This document shows, one piece after another, positions 39,760 to 48,152 of a stretch of 64,000 nucleotides of DNA; the stretch's first letter is position 1, and each line of letters opens with the position of its first letter. The DNA comes from Massilia cavernae (GTDB lineage Bacteria; Pseudomonadota; Gammaproteobacteria; Burkholderiales; Burkholderiaceae_D). The notes under the pieces are model-generated. The model was not told the DNA's origin. It did no database searches and was given only the letters and a program-made list of their open reading frames with translations. Both the position numbers and the translations under genes were made by a program. Location of the stretch: contig NZ_QYUP01000151.1 in NCBI RefSeq assembly GCF_003590855.1, positions 1 to 64,000 of the forward strand, read 5' to 3'.

Positions 39760-39808
39760 GGACGGCTCTGCCGTCCGCGCTCTTGACCCCGCCGTGAAAA
39801 GGGCGAGG
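39760..39808. repeat. Subterminal hairpins at the tnpA end of the IS605 element
   Basis: Hairpin 1: GGACGGC-TCT-GCCGTCC (39760-39776). Hairpin 2: CCCCGCC ... GGCGAGG (39787-39793 with 39802-39808) with one mismatch, the imperfect-palindrome style recognised by TnpA. Confidence 0.5.
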
Positions 39809-39840
39809 TTTGCCGCGCAACAGATCAAGGCAGGCACCAT

Positions 39841-40401
39841 GTCCCACAACACCATCGCCATCAACCAGCGCATGGACAAATTCGACGGCCATCATCGCGT
39901 ATGGTTGTTCGGTTACGGCTCGCTGATCTTCAAGGCCGACTTCCCCTTCATCGAGCGGCGCCCTGCCACATCGACAACTGGACGCGCCGGTTCTGGCAAG
40001 GCTCGCATGACCACCGCGGTACCGAAGCCGCGCCGGGGCGCGTGGCGACGCTGGTCGCGCAGCATGGCGCGCATTGCGCTGGCATGGCATACCTGATTAC
40101 GCCGGAGGTGTTTGCCCACCTCGACCACCGCGAGAAGAACGGCTACCTGCGGCTGGCGATCGACATTCATTTCGAGGAAGGCGGCAGCGAGGAAGGCTTG
40201 GTCTACATCGCCACCGAGGACAATGCGGCGTTCCTGGGCGAGGCGCCGGAATTCGATATCGCGCGCCAGATCGCCACGTCGCACGGGCCGAGCGGACCGA
40301 ATCGCGAGTACCTGCTCGACCTGGCGCATGCACTACGGGAGATGGGGTTGGACGATCCGCATGTCTTCGAGATTGAGCGGCACCTGGCGGAGTTGACTTA
40401 G
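39841..40401 (+). pseudogene. chaC: ChaC-type gamma-glutamylcyclotransferase with one-base frameshift
   Basis: Frame 1 has VWLFGYGSLIFKADFPFIERR with the YGSL substrate-binding motif. Frame 2 continues CHIDNWTRRFWQGSHDHRGT, then APGRVATLVA, DHREKNGY and the rest to ERHLAELT. One extra C in the run at 39961-39963 would give a normal protein of about 186 residues. ChaC enzymes cleave glutathione to 5-oxoproline and Cys-Gly. It starts about 30 bp beyond the IS605 element, which may have removed its native promoter. Confidence 0.8.
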
Positions 40402-40438
40402 ACCTGCAAGTGTCTCCCCACGAGACAAGACCACTCGC

Positions 40439-41002
40439 TCAAAGCGGCCCCTTAAACAGGGAAAATTCGACGAAGCCGAATCCGTGGCTCAATCCCGCCT
40501 TGTCGATCTGGATCTGCGTCTGTAAGAAATCGATTCCATCGCCGTCGACCGGCAGCGATTCGCCGAAGTCCGGGTGGCTCCTCCTGCGGGATGCATCAAT
40601 GAGCGTTTTCGCGGCAAGAACAAGGTCGTATGGTGATTGGGCTTTCAGCTTGTGCATGCGCTGCAATACGCCAGCGGCCAAAGGGTAGGCATTCGCGCCG
40701 CTTACGTCCTGCCGCCGGAGTTTCCTCGACGTGAACCGAATCGTCATCACCAAATATTCGCAGCCGCCGTGACGAATCTCGAGCGACTCGCCCGGACCAA
40801 GTGAACCTAACTCGCGCGCTCCCTCCCCGGCCGGCGAACGAAATTGGTAGGAGCGCAGTCCGGACTTCGTTGGAGCAAATACCGGTACCGGTTCACCGCG
40901 CACGCAATCATCCCGGACAGGCTCGGCCAACCCGACGGATGGAATCGCCAGCACTGCCGTGAACAAAATAGAGCTGACAGGCTTTATCCGGGCCATGATC
41001 AT
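40439..41002 (-). CDS. Secreted protein of unknown function
   Basis: A 187-residue protein with a signal peptide (IKPVSSILFTAVLAIPSVGLA). The mature part contains RDDCVRGEPVPVFAPTKSG, then GPGESLEIRHGGCEYLVMTI with two Cys that could pair. I do not recognise a family. ATG 41002 has GGTGGA close upstream; ATG 40996 is an alternative. It stands alone between chaC and the isocitrate-dehydrogenase-like gene. Confidence 0.6.
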   Translation of the reverse strand: MIMARIKPVSSILFTAVLAIPSVGLAEPVRDDCVRGEPVPVFAPTKSGLRSYQFRSPAGEGARELGSLGPGESLEIRHGGCEYLVMTIRFTSRKLRRQDVSGANAYPLAAGVLQRMHKLKAQSPYDLVLAAKTLIDASRRRSHPDFGESLPVDGDGIDFLQTQIQIDKAGLSHGFGFVEFSLFKGPL

Positions 41003-41184
41003 CGGTCCACCATTTATGACAAGACTCCGATCATACCCGCGCATACGTATAACAAATCCGCACATTGTCACGGCGCCGCCCAGGAAATCAGGTTCAACTG
41101 CCCGTAGCGTTACTCATCTGCTTGCCAATCCGGTATGGGCACCTTCGCTGGCGCCATGTCCGTTCCGCGCTTGCCAGACCGGCG

Positions 41185-42228
41185 CTAAGCCCGAGAAGCG
41201 ATGATCCGGCGCACGATGGCGTCGGTAAACTGCTCGGTGGTCGCGCTCCCTTTCAAGTCGCCGGTACGCACTTGATCGATATTCAGGGTCGCGCTGATGG
41301 CGTCCCGTAACCGCTGCGCCAAGTCCGGGAGATCGACATGGTCAAGCATCATGCACGCGGCGAGCATCAGCGACACCGGATTGGCAACGCCCTTGCCGGC
41401 GATGTCAGGCGCCGAACCGTGCACCGCCTCGAAGATCGCGCACTCGCTACCGATGTTGGCGCCCGGTGCCATCCCCAAGCCGCCGACGAGGCCCGCAATC
41501 TGGTCTGACAGAATGTCGCCGAACAGGTTGGTGCACAAGAGCATGTCGAACTTTTGCGGGTTCAGCACCAGCTGCATGGCACAGGCGTCCACGATCATGT
41601 CGTTCATCGTCACCCTCCCCTCGTATTCGGCAGCGACTTCCCTGGCCGCCTCAAGGAAGATACCGGTCAATGCCTTGAGGATGTTCGCCTTGTGCACCAC
41701 CGTGATGTTCTTGCGGCCATTCCTGACCGCATAGTCGAAGGCGAAGCGCGCAATGCGCTTGCTGCCTTCGCGCGTATTGGTACCGGTCGACACCGCCACG
41801 GCGCGCGGATCGTCGCCGATCGGAATATAGTATTCGTGCGCCACATAGAATCCACCGAGGTTCTCGCGCACCAGCACGATGTCGATGTCCTCGAAGCGGC
41901 CCGGCAGGATCGTCAGCGCGGGACGTACATTGGCATACAGCTGGAACTCTTCCCTGAGCCGGACATTGGATGAACGAAAGCCACCGCCTACGGGCGTGGT
42001 CAACGGACCTTTTAGCGCCAGCCCGTGCTTGCGGATGCTGGCGAGTGTTTCAGGCGGCAGCGGATCGCCGCTCTGGGCAACGCCGGCCATGCCCGCTTGC
42101 TGTATATCCCACGCAAATGGCGCACCGAGTGCACCGAGGACCTTGACAGTTGCCTCCACGACTTCGGGGCCGATACCATCCCCGGGAATTAATGTCGCTG
42201 GAATGTGGGGCTGGACCTTGTCGCGCAA
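41185..42228 (-). CDS. Isocitrate/isopropylmalate-family dehydrogenase, probably NAD-dependent isocitrate type
   Basis: A 347-residue beta-decarboxylating dehydrogenase. IPGDGIGPEVV is the N-terminal motif. The substrate loop reads SSNVRLREEFQLYANVRP, which with its Ser and LYANVRP fits isocitrate enzymes better than LeuB. The metal and cofactor site is in CTNLFGDILSDQIAGLVGG. It would convert isocitrate to 2-oxoglutarate. Its promoter carries the repeat motif shared by the transport genes to the right, which ties it to that regulon. Homoisocitrate or tartrate-type activity is not excluded. Confidence 0.8.
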   Translation of the reverse strand: MRDKVQPHIPATLIPGDGIGPEVVEATVKVLGALGAPFAWDIQQAGMAGVAQSGDPLPPETLASIRKHGLALKGPLTTPVGGGFRSSNVRLREEFQLYANVRPALTILPGRFEDIDIVLVRENLGGFYVAHEYYIPIGDDPRAVAVSTGTNTREGSKRIARFAFDYAVRNGRKNITVVHKANILKALTGIFLEAAREVAAEYEGRVTMNDMIVDACAMQLVLNPQKFDMLLCTNLFGDILSDQIAGLVGGLGMAPGANIGSECAIFEAVHGSAPDIAGKGVANPVSLMLAACMMLDHVDLPDLAQRLRDAISATLNIDQVRTGDLKGSATTEQFTDAIVRRIIASRA

Positions 42229-42369
42229 ATTACACCTCCTTATAGAACTGACTTACGAAAACCATTCCGCCCTCCGCCGGGCGTAAATAGACGCTAGCCG
42301 GCGCGACATCAAAGGACATCAAGTTTTCCCTCGATACACGCGATATCCTCAGGAACCGGCGATTCCCGC

Positions 42370-42413
42370 ATCTTAGTCTCCGAAGTTGACCCTAACCTGA
42401 ATACAAGCTGAAT
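42370..42413 (-). promoter_or_regulatory. TTCAG direct-repeat promoter of the dehydrogenase gene
   Basis: On the minus strand half-sites start at 42412 (TTCAGCTTGTA), 42401 (TTCAGGTTAGG) and a weak third at 42390 (GTCAACTTCGG), spaced 11 bp. Fifteen nt after the start of the third lies TAAGAT (42375-42370). Confidence 0.65.
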
Positions 42414-42518
42414 AGCATGTAAGGCTGAGGCCTCAAACGAACCGCACCGTACACCTCGAATTCTGGTGCGATATCAGCCTGCCGCAGGGCGAGGACGGAC
42501 AGGGATTGCGGGGATCTG

Positions 42519-43571
42519 TTATTTTCCCGCCGGTGCGACCTTGAAGCCGAGCAATGCGCCGCCAAAGTTCCCTGGTCCAGGCGCGACGGCGACATAGTAT
42601 CGCTTCAGTTCCGGCACCAGCATCGCGGTCTTTGCACCGTGCGCTGTCGGGACCTGCGCGAGCTCAACGTAGTCGTCCTTGCTCTTTTGCTGGACCACCT
42701 TGACGAATCCGTCACCCGCCGCGTAGATGCGGCGGTTGGCCTTGTCGTACTGTACGTCATTGGCGCGTTCAGGCGCGGCAAAACTCGCGACCGTCGCGCC
42801 CGTCTGCGTGTTCAGTACGACCAGCTTGAATGGCGCCCGGGTAATCACGAACAGCCGCTTCCCAGTCTCGTCCAGCGCGAGAGGAGACGGCTGCGCAGCC
42901 ACCGTGATCGGGAAGGTCCTGACAATCTTGAAGGTCTTCTTGTCGATCACCGCGACATGATCCTTGCCGGTCACGCTGGTGTACAGGTAAGGGCCATTCT
43001 TCTCGACCGCGACGGCCTTGAGCAGGTCGGTATCGAACTTCAATTCTCCCAGTTGCTTCCTGGTCTTCAAGTCGATCGCAGTGAAGAAGGATTCCTTCAG
43101 TCCCCCTTTGGCGCCGCCGGTCTGGATGAACAGGCGCCCACTGGCGGCGTCGTAGCCCATCGTGTTCGTGCCAGGTCGTAGCGTGATCGTGTCGATCAGC
43201 TCGTAGGTCGTGGCGTCGAGTATCTTGGCGCCTACGCGGCTATCGGCCACGATCAGGCGGTTCTGCTCCGGAATGACGATGAAGCCCTGCGGTTTGCCGA
43301 AGCCTCCCACCGACCGTTGATGGGCTCCTGTCGTCAGGTCGAACACTTCGACGGTCGATGTGTATTCGCCGGCGACGAACAGCCGGTTGCTCTTGACGTC
43401 GTAACTGAAGCGATCGAAATCACCGGTGTACTTCGGCAACTCCGCCTTGCTGAATGATTGCAGAACAAGCGCGGCCGGTGGCGCACCCGCGGCAAACGAT
43501 GCCGCTGGCTGGAATGCGAAGGCGATAGCGAGGATGCAGGACAAGCTGGACAGCGGCTTATTGAAAGGCAT
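42519..43571 (-). CDS. Periplasmic beta-propeller protein (YncE-like)
   Basis: A 350-residue protein with a signal peptide (CILAIAFAFQPAASFAAG). The mature part shows repeated blades of the YncE/YVTN style: NRLFVAGEYTSTVEVFDLTT, NRLIVADSRVGAKILDATT, GPYLYTSVTGKDHVAVIDK, KRLFVITRAPFKLVVLNTQ and RRIYAAGDGFVKVV. Such seven-blade propellers are periplasmic, often iron-regulated, and of uncertain role. CGGAG lies upstream of ATG 43571. The shared repeat promoter lies 60-90 nt upstream, placing it in the regulon. Confidence 0.85.
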   Translation of the reverse strand: MPFNKPLSSLSCILAIAFAFQPAASFAAGAPPAALVLQSFSKAELPKYTGDFDRFSYDVKSNRLFVAGEYTSTVEVFDLTTGAHQRSVGGFGKPQGFIVIPEQNRLIVADSRVGAKILDATTYELIDTITLRPGTNTMGYDAASGRLFIQTGGAKGGLKESFFTAIDLKTRKQLGELKFDTDLLKAVAVEKNGPYLYTSVTGKDHVAVIDKKTFKIVRTFPITVAAQPSPLALDETGKRLFVITRAPFKLVVLNTQTGATVASFAAPERANDVQYDKANRRIYAAGDGFVKVVQQKSKDDYVELAQVPTAHGAKTAMLVPELKRYYVAVAPGPGNFGGALLGFKVAPAGK

Positions 43572-43630
43572 ATTGAATTCTCCGGATAATGAGTTGGGCA
43601 CCCTGTGCGATATCGCACAGCCGCGAACAC

Positions 43631-43662
43631 ACTGTAAGCGCCCAACCTGAAATCAATCTGAA
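43631..43662 (-). promoter_or_regulatory. TTCAG direct-repeat promoter of the beta-propeller gene
   Basis: Half-sites start at 43662 (TTCAGATTGAT) and 43651 (TTCAGGTTGGG). Fifteen nt after the second start lies TACAGT (43636-43631). Confidence 0.75.
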
Positions 43663-43682
43663 GAAGCCGGACTCAATCGCCG

Positions 43683-45053
43683 TCAGATTTCGCTTGCCGC
43701 GGCGGCGGGCAAGTCGATGGCCACGGCCAGGCCGCGCCCGTCCGGGCCGGCGCAAAACTGCAGTGATCCACCATGGAGTTCGACAATCCGCTTGACAATC
43801 GACAGCCCCAATCCACTACCGCCCTGCCCGCTTCCGAGCACCCGGAAGAAGCGCTCGGTCAGCCGCTCACGGTCGTCGGCACTGACACCCGGCCCATCGT
43901 CGGACACCGAAAGGCGCGCCGTGTCCTCCAGCCAGCGGGCGCGGATTGTGATCTTGCAGCCAGGGCCACCGTAGCGCAAGGCGTTGTCGACCAGGTTGCG
44001 CAGCACAACCCGCAGCATGTCGGGATTGACGAACAGCGCATCGATGCCGCAGTCGACGCCAATCGTGGCGCCGCGCTGCGCTGCCGCCTCCTGGTGCGCC
44101 CGCACAGTGTCCTCGAGCAGCGGGGCGAGGGGTACGCTGGAACGCACCAGGTCGTGGCTCGCGATGGGATCGAGCCGTGCCAGCGCCAGCAGGCTGTCGA
44201 CCAGGCTGGTACTGCGCTCCACATCCTGGCGCAACTTCTGCAAGGAGCCGGCCAGGCCGGGATGCTGCCGCTGCAGCAGCTGGACGTGCATCTGGACGCC
44301 TGCCATCGGCGTCCGCAATTCGTGCGCCGCATCGGCTGTAAAGCGGCGCTCGGCCTGCATCGCCGCGTCGAGCCGGCCCAGCATGCCGTTGACGGCATCG
44401 ATGATCGGCAACAACTCTGCCGGCTGCCCGGCGTCGTCCAGCAGCGTCAAGTCGTCGCGCGACTTTTGCGCGATGCGGGTGGCAGTATCGCTGATCGGAC
44501 GCGTGGCGCGCCGGATAAAGAACCAGCTTGCCAACCCGAGCAACAGCAGCAGCGCTGCGGCGGGAAATGCCAGGTGTTCGGCGAGTTCAAGCAGGATGTC
44601 ATAGCGCTTTTCATAGTCCTGCCCCACCTGGACCATTGAACGCTGGTCGGCGCTACGCGTGACAAACACCCTCAGCTTGCGTCCATCCACCACGACATTG
44701 GCGAATCCCTTCTTCTTGCGGAACGAGGCTATATACGGGATCGCAGGCGCGCCGGCTGTGCGCTGGACCACCTTGCCGTCAACCACGATCTGGTAGTGGA
44801 TCTCCAGTTTTCGTTCAGCGCCGGCGTTCGCGCTGCGGTCGGCATGCAGGCCGCGTTCGTTCCAGTCGGTGGTCGCGGCCATGATCAGGTAGCCGGACTC
44901 CTTCAGTGCATCGTCGAAGACCGCATTGGTCTCGCGCCAACCGATCTGCGCGACGATGCTCAGCCCCGCCATCCACAAGGCGATACTGGTTCCCAGGATC
45001 ACCAGCAACAGGCGCCGGCGCAAGGAATAGTGGTCGCCAGGCCGGTCAGGCAT
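43683..45053 (-). CDS. Sensor histidine kinase, QseC/TctE type
   Basis: A 456-residue membrane kinase. TM1 lies at about 14-36 and TM2 at about 161-180. The periplasmic loop opens with WRETNAVFDDALKESGYLI, which resembles the 2CSK_N sensor of TctE/QseC kinases. HAMP follows, then the H-box RRFTADAAHELRTPMAG with His244. The N-box is in RNLVDNALRYGG and the G-boxes in SDDGPGVS and GSGLGLSIVKRIVEL. It overlaps the response regulator by 8 nt. Its ligand is unknown; TctE relatives sense tricarboxylates, QseC/PmrB relatives sense iron or other cues. Confidence 0.93.
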   Translation of the reverse strand: MPDRPGDHYSLRRRLLLVILGTSIALWMAGLSIVAQIGWRETNAVFDDALKESGYLIMAATTDWNERGLHADRSANAGAERKLEIHYQIVVDGKVVQRTAGAPAIPYIASFRKKKGFANVVVDGRKLRVFVTRSADQRSMVQVGQDYEKRYDILLELAEHLAFPAAALLLLLGLASWFFIRRATRPISDTATRIAQKSRDDLTLLDDAGQPAELLPIIDAVNGMLGRLDAAMQAERRFTADAAHELRTPMAGVQMHVQLLQRQHPGLAGSLQKLRQDVERSTSLVDSLLALARLDPIASHDLVRSSVPLAPLLEDTVRAHQEAAAQRGATIGVDCGIDALFVNPDMLRVVLRNLVDNALRYGGPGCKITIRARWLEDTARLSVSDDGPGVSADDRERLTERFFRVLGSGQGGSGLGLSIVKRIVELHGGSLQFCAGPDGRGLAVAIDLPAAAASEI

Positions 45054-45711
45054 CGAAGGGATTCAGACGGTATCCAAGGCCACGGATCGTCACGATCGTG
45101 GCGGCGCCAAGTTTTCGGCGCAGGCTGTGGATGTAGACTTCAACGGCATTGCTTTCGATCTCATCGCCCCAGCCGTACAACGATTCCTCGATCTGGGCAC
45201 GGGTCGTGATCTGGTCCTTGCGCTGCATGAGGGCGTACAGCACGTTGTACTCGCGCGGCGTAAGGTCGACGGCGGCCTGGTCCAGCCTGACCCGCCGTGC
45301 GATCGCGTCGAGCGTGATGCTGCCGTGCTGGAGCATGCTGCTGACATTGGTGCATTTGCGCCGTACGGCGGCCCGGATCCGGGCGGACAGTTCGTCCAGG
45401 TCGAACGGCTTGATCAGGTAGCCGTCGGCGCCGATGTCCAATCCCTCGACCCGCTCGGCCAGGGTATTGAACGCGGTGATCATGAGGACAGGCACGGCAC
45501 TGCCGCGCGCGCGCAGCCGTTCCAGCGTCCTGTCCCCGGACATGCCGGGCAGGCCCCGGTCCAGCAGCACGCAATCGTAGGCGTGCGTCATCAACGCCGT
45601 TTCGGCGGAATCGCCGCGCCGAACCCAATCCACCGCGTACTGGTCAAGCCGCAGCCAGGCCAGTATCGTTTCCCCGAGCGAGACGTCGTCTTCAACCAGC
45701 AGGATGCGCAT
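45046..45711 (-). CDS. OmpR-family response regulator
   Basis: A 221-residue regulator. The receiver has the acidic pocket VEDDVS, phosphorylation site Asp51 (VLLDRGLPGMSG) and Lys in LIKPFDLDEL. The C-terminal winged helix (DLTPREYNVLYALMQR, SNAVEVYIHSLRRKLG) is of the QseB/PmrA/TctD group. ATG 45711 is 10 nt after the porin stop, so porin, regulator and kinase form one operon. It is the natural candidate to bind the 11-bp direct repeats in this region, since OmpR-type proteins bind such tandem half-sites. Confidence 0.95.
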   Translation of the reverse strand: MRILLVEDDVSLGETILAWLRLDQYAVDWVRRGDSAETALMTHAYDCVLLDRGLPGMSGDRTLERLRARGSAVPVLMITAFNTLAERVEGLDIGADGYLIKPFDLDELSARIRAAVRRKCTNVSSMLQHGSITLDAIARRVRLDQAAVDLTPREYNVLYALMQRKDQITTRAQIEESLYGWGDEIESNAVEVYIHSLRRKLGAATIVTIRGLGYRLNPFDA

Positions 45712-45721
45712 GGCGGCACGC

Positions 45722-46825
45722 TCAGAAGCTGTGGCGCACGCCGAGGTTGAAGGCGGCATCGCCCGTACCTGCTTCGGCATTGTTGCCCACGGTGTAGCCG
45801 GCGCCATTCTTGTTGCGGATCTTGGCGTAGGCCGTGTACAGGTTGGTGCGTTTCGAGACGGGATACGAATAGGCGACGCCCAGCTGGGTCGCATCCTGGT
45901 TGAGCGCCGTACGGTCGTCCTTGCTGATGTACGACGCCATGATGGTGCCGCCCAGTGCAGGAACCGAGGCGCCGGCGAGGTATTGCGCGCCGTCGGTGGT
46001 CGCGGTCGGCTTGACGCCGCCGTACGGGTTGTTCGCGTTCGGCAGCGGCGCGCTGTTCGGCCCCTTGTCGCGACCGAAGGCGCCGTACACCTTGGCCACG
46101 CCCAGGTCGTAGTTGGCCGCGATCACCGCGTTGCGCGCCGAGTCGCGGCTGGCGGCGGCGACCGGCGGCGTCATGGCCGCGCCGGTGGCAGCAGTGATGT
46201 CGTTGTTGCGGTTGTTGTAGCCAAGGCGGACATTGAGCGGTCCGCCGGCGTAGGCCAGCGCGACGCCGGCCTGGCGCCCGGCGATGCTGCTGCCGGCCTG
46301 CTCGCCGAAGGCATAGGCCAGTTCCGCCGACACGCCATGCACGGCTGGAGAGGCATACACCACCGTGTTGCTGGTGCGGCTATTGCTGCCGGCGGTCGGG
46401 AACAAGTTCTTGATATTGCCCGCGTATGCGGTGCCGAACGGATCGGCGACATTGCTCAACGTAAGGTAGTACGGTGTGTCCTGGCGGCCGAGGGTCAGCG
46501 CGCCCAGCGCTGCGCTCTTCAGGCCGACATAGGCCTGGCGGTTGAATATCGTTCCGGCCGCATCGATTTCGCCGGTGTCGATCTTGGCACCCAGTTCCAG
46601 CACGAAGATGGCGACCAGGCCGTTGCCCAGGTCTTCGCTGCCGCGGAAGCCCAGGCGCGACGCCGACCCCACACCACTGCTGATCTTGGTGACGGCACCT
46701 GCGACACCGCCGCTTTCGCGCACCAGGCCCGCATCGGCAATGCCATACACGGTGACGGAAGTCTGGGCCGAAGCAAATCCGGCGAATGCCAGGGCAAGGG
46801 TGCAGGCGAGCGAAAGTTTTTTCAT
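45722..46825 (-). CDS. Gram-negative porin (Omp32-like)
   Basis: A 367-residue outer-membrane porin with signal peptide (KKLSLACTLALAFAGFASA). QTSVTVYGIADAGLVRESGG is the first strand and SRLGFRGSEDLGNGLVAIF the typical early motif. It ends NLGVRHSF with terminal Phe, the outer-membrane assembly signal. Such trimeric porins admit small anions. AAGGAACC lies upstream of the ATG. First gene of the operon with the two-component system, and its promoter carries the repeat motif, which implies autoregulation. Confidence 0.93.
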   Translation of the reverse strand: MKKLSLACTLALAFAGFASAQTSVTVYGIADAGLVRESGGVAGAVTKISSGVGSASRLGFRGSEDLGNGLVAIFVLELGAKIDTGEIDAAGTIFNRQAYVGLKSAALGALTLGRQDTPYYLTLSNVADPFGTAYAGNIKNLFPTAGSNSRTSNTVVYASPAVHGVSAELAYAFGEQAGSSIAGRQAGVALAYAGGPLNVRLGYNNRNNDITAATGAAMTPPVAAASRDSARNAVIAANYDLGVAKVYGAFGRDKGPNSAPLPNANNPYGGVKPTATTDGAQYLAGASVPALGGTIMASYISKDDRTALNQDATQLGVAYSYPVSKRTNLYTAYAKIRNKNGAGYTVGNNAEAGTGDAAFNLGVRHSF

Positions 46826-46873
46826 GAAGGTTCCTTGTGAGAGAAGCGATTCCGGTGATGGCGCGATGTGGAC

Positions 46874-46905
46874 AGTGTCGCCGCCGTACATGAACCCAAT
46901 CTTAA
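46874..46905 (-). promoter_or_regulatory. TTCAG-type direct-repeat promoter of the porin-regulator operon
   Basis: Degenerate half-sites start at 46905 (TTAAGATTGGG) and 46894 (TTCATGTACGG), 11 bp apart. GACACT (46879-46874) begins 15 nt after the second. Weaker than the other copies. Confidence 0.5.
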
Positions 46906-46954
46906 AATTGTGCAAATGGTGAAAATAAGCCCGCACGGATCGATCAAGCTTCAG

Positions 46955-46986
46955 TTCAGGATCCATTCAGATTGATCCCGCAAGCT
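46955..46986 (+). promoter_or_regulatory. TTCAG direct-repeat promoter of the PstS-like lipoprotein gene
   Basis: Half-sites at 46955 (TTCAGGATCCA) and 46966 (TTCAGATTGAT), then CAAGCT (46981-46986) 15 nt after the second start. Confidence 0.65.
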
Positions 46987-47009
46987 ATTGCATTTCACGC
47001 GGAGGCCTC

Positions 47010-48056
47010 ATGAACACAGCAGTTTTGGTCCGGCTGCGAACCGGTGCGGCGCTGGCACTGGCGTTGACGGGATGCGCGCAACTGGAACCCGGCGCCCCCC
47101 CGCCGCCCTATTCGCCCGAAATTGCCGTCGCGGGCTCACTGCGCGCTGCCGGCGCAGATACCATGGCCGCATTGTTGGACGACTGGTCGAACGGGTTCGG
47201 CCGCCATCACCCCCGCGCCTCGGTGCATACCGACCGCCGGTCCACGCTGTCGGCACAGGGTATGGCGGCGCTGCTGGACGGGCAGGCCGACATCGTGACC
47301 TTCGTGCGCGAACCCTTCGACAGCGAACGCGCCGCCTTCCAGGCACGCTTCGGCTACCCTTTGTCGACGGTGCGGGTGGCCGGCGGCAGCTACGCCACCA
47401 AGGGCGGCACCCACGCGATCGCGGTGTACGTCCATGCCAGCAATCCCCTGTCCAGCCTGACCCTGGCCGAGCTTGACGGCGTGTTTTCGCGCACGCTGCG
47501 CCGCGGCGCGCCGGCGACGGCACGCACCTGGGGCGACCTTGGCCTGGGCGGCGCCTGGCGCGACCGCCCGGTCAACGTGTACGGCATGCTCACCCGGCGC
47601 GCCAGCGGCAATCCACCGGGCATCGTCAATTTCATGAACGGGCGCGTGCTGCTCGGCGGCGAGTGGCGCGCCGACCTGCGCGAGCAGGTCGACCGCGAAG
47701 GAGAACAGTCGCTGGCCGCGATCGTCGCCCGCGTCGCCGGAGATCCGAACGGAATCGGCTACAGCGGCTTCGGCTATGCGCGCGCCGGCGTCAAGACGCT
47801 GGCCCTGGCCGAAGCCGCGGGCACGCCGTACTACGCTGGCACCCGCGGCGAGGTCGCGCGCCTCGACTATCCATTAAGCCGCAGTATCTACCTCGGCTTC
47901 AATGCGCCGCCAGGCATGCCGCTGCCCCCGTTGATGCGCGAGTTCCTGCGCTTCGTGCTGAGCGCGGAAGGGCAAGCGGCGATCGCGCGCGATCGCATGG
48001 CATTCATCCCGCAGGACGGTGCGCAGGCGGCGCGGGCGCGCGCGGCCATTCCCTGA
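47010..48056 (+). CDS. PstS-like (PBP_like_2) substrate-binding lipoprotein
   Basis: A 348-residue protein. The signal ends LALTGC, so Cys22 should be lipidated. The mature part is a phosphate-binding-protein-like domain with the signature TWGDLGLGGAWRDRPVNVYG and a C-terminal YPLSRSIYLGF ... FVLSAEGQAAI. Real phosphate PstS proteins sit with pstCAB, which are absent. GGAGG precedes the ATG. It is one of four such orphans here, each under the same promoter motif. The bound ligand may be phosphate, a phosphorylated compound or another oxyanion. Confidence 0.85.
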   Translation: MNTAVLVRLRTGAALALALTGCAQLEPGAPPPPYSPEIAVAGSLRAAGADTMAALLDDWSNGFGRHHPRASVHTDRRSTLSAQGMAALLDGQADIVTFVREPFDSERAAFQARFGYPLSTVRVAGGSYATKGGTHAIAVYVHASNPLSSLTLAELDGVFSRTLRRGAPATARTWGDLGLGGAWRDRPVNVYGMLTRRASGNPPGIVNFMNGRVLLGGEWRADLREQVDREGEQSLAAIVARVAGDPNGIGYSGFGYARAGVKTLALAEAAGTPYYAGTRGEVARLDYPLSRSIYLGFNAPPGMPLPPLMREFLRFVLSAEGQAAIARDRMAFIPQDGAQAARARAAIP

Positions 48057-48096
48057 CGCGCCGCAAGCGGTCAGTCCCGGCACGCTTCCTCCCCGC

Positions 48097-48128
48097 CAAA
48101 AAAAACCGCCAGGACAATAGCCTGGCGG
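48097..48128 (-). terminator. Intrinsic terminator after TonB receptor 1
   Basis: CCGCCAGG (48106-48113), loop ACAATAG, CCTGGCGG (48121-48128), followed on the minus strand by eight T. It lies about 25 nt past the receptor stop. Confidence 0.88.
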
Positions 48129-48152
48129 GAAAGCACCTCCGGACCAACCTGG

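Larger units (their letters stand above)
36499..39808. mobile_element. IS200/IS605-family element, interrupted by an IS4-family element
   Basis: Divergent tnpB (-) and tnpA (+) separated by 21 bp define the element. At the tnpB end, removing the IS4 insertion and one target copy restores a perfect 8-bp hairpin CCCCTTCC-TGAA-GGAAGGGG. Beyond it lies GGATGTCAA on the minus strand, the kind of subterminal hairpin and terminus seen in this family. At the tnpA end there are two hairpins (39760-39776, 39787-39808). Exact outer boundaries are uncertain. Confidence 0.6.

Noticed and set aside
36499-39808. Composite transposon
   Set aside because: Only one IS4 copy is present, and the layout is an insertion within another element, not two flanking copies.
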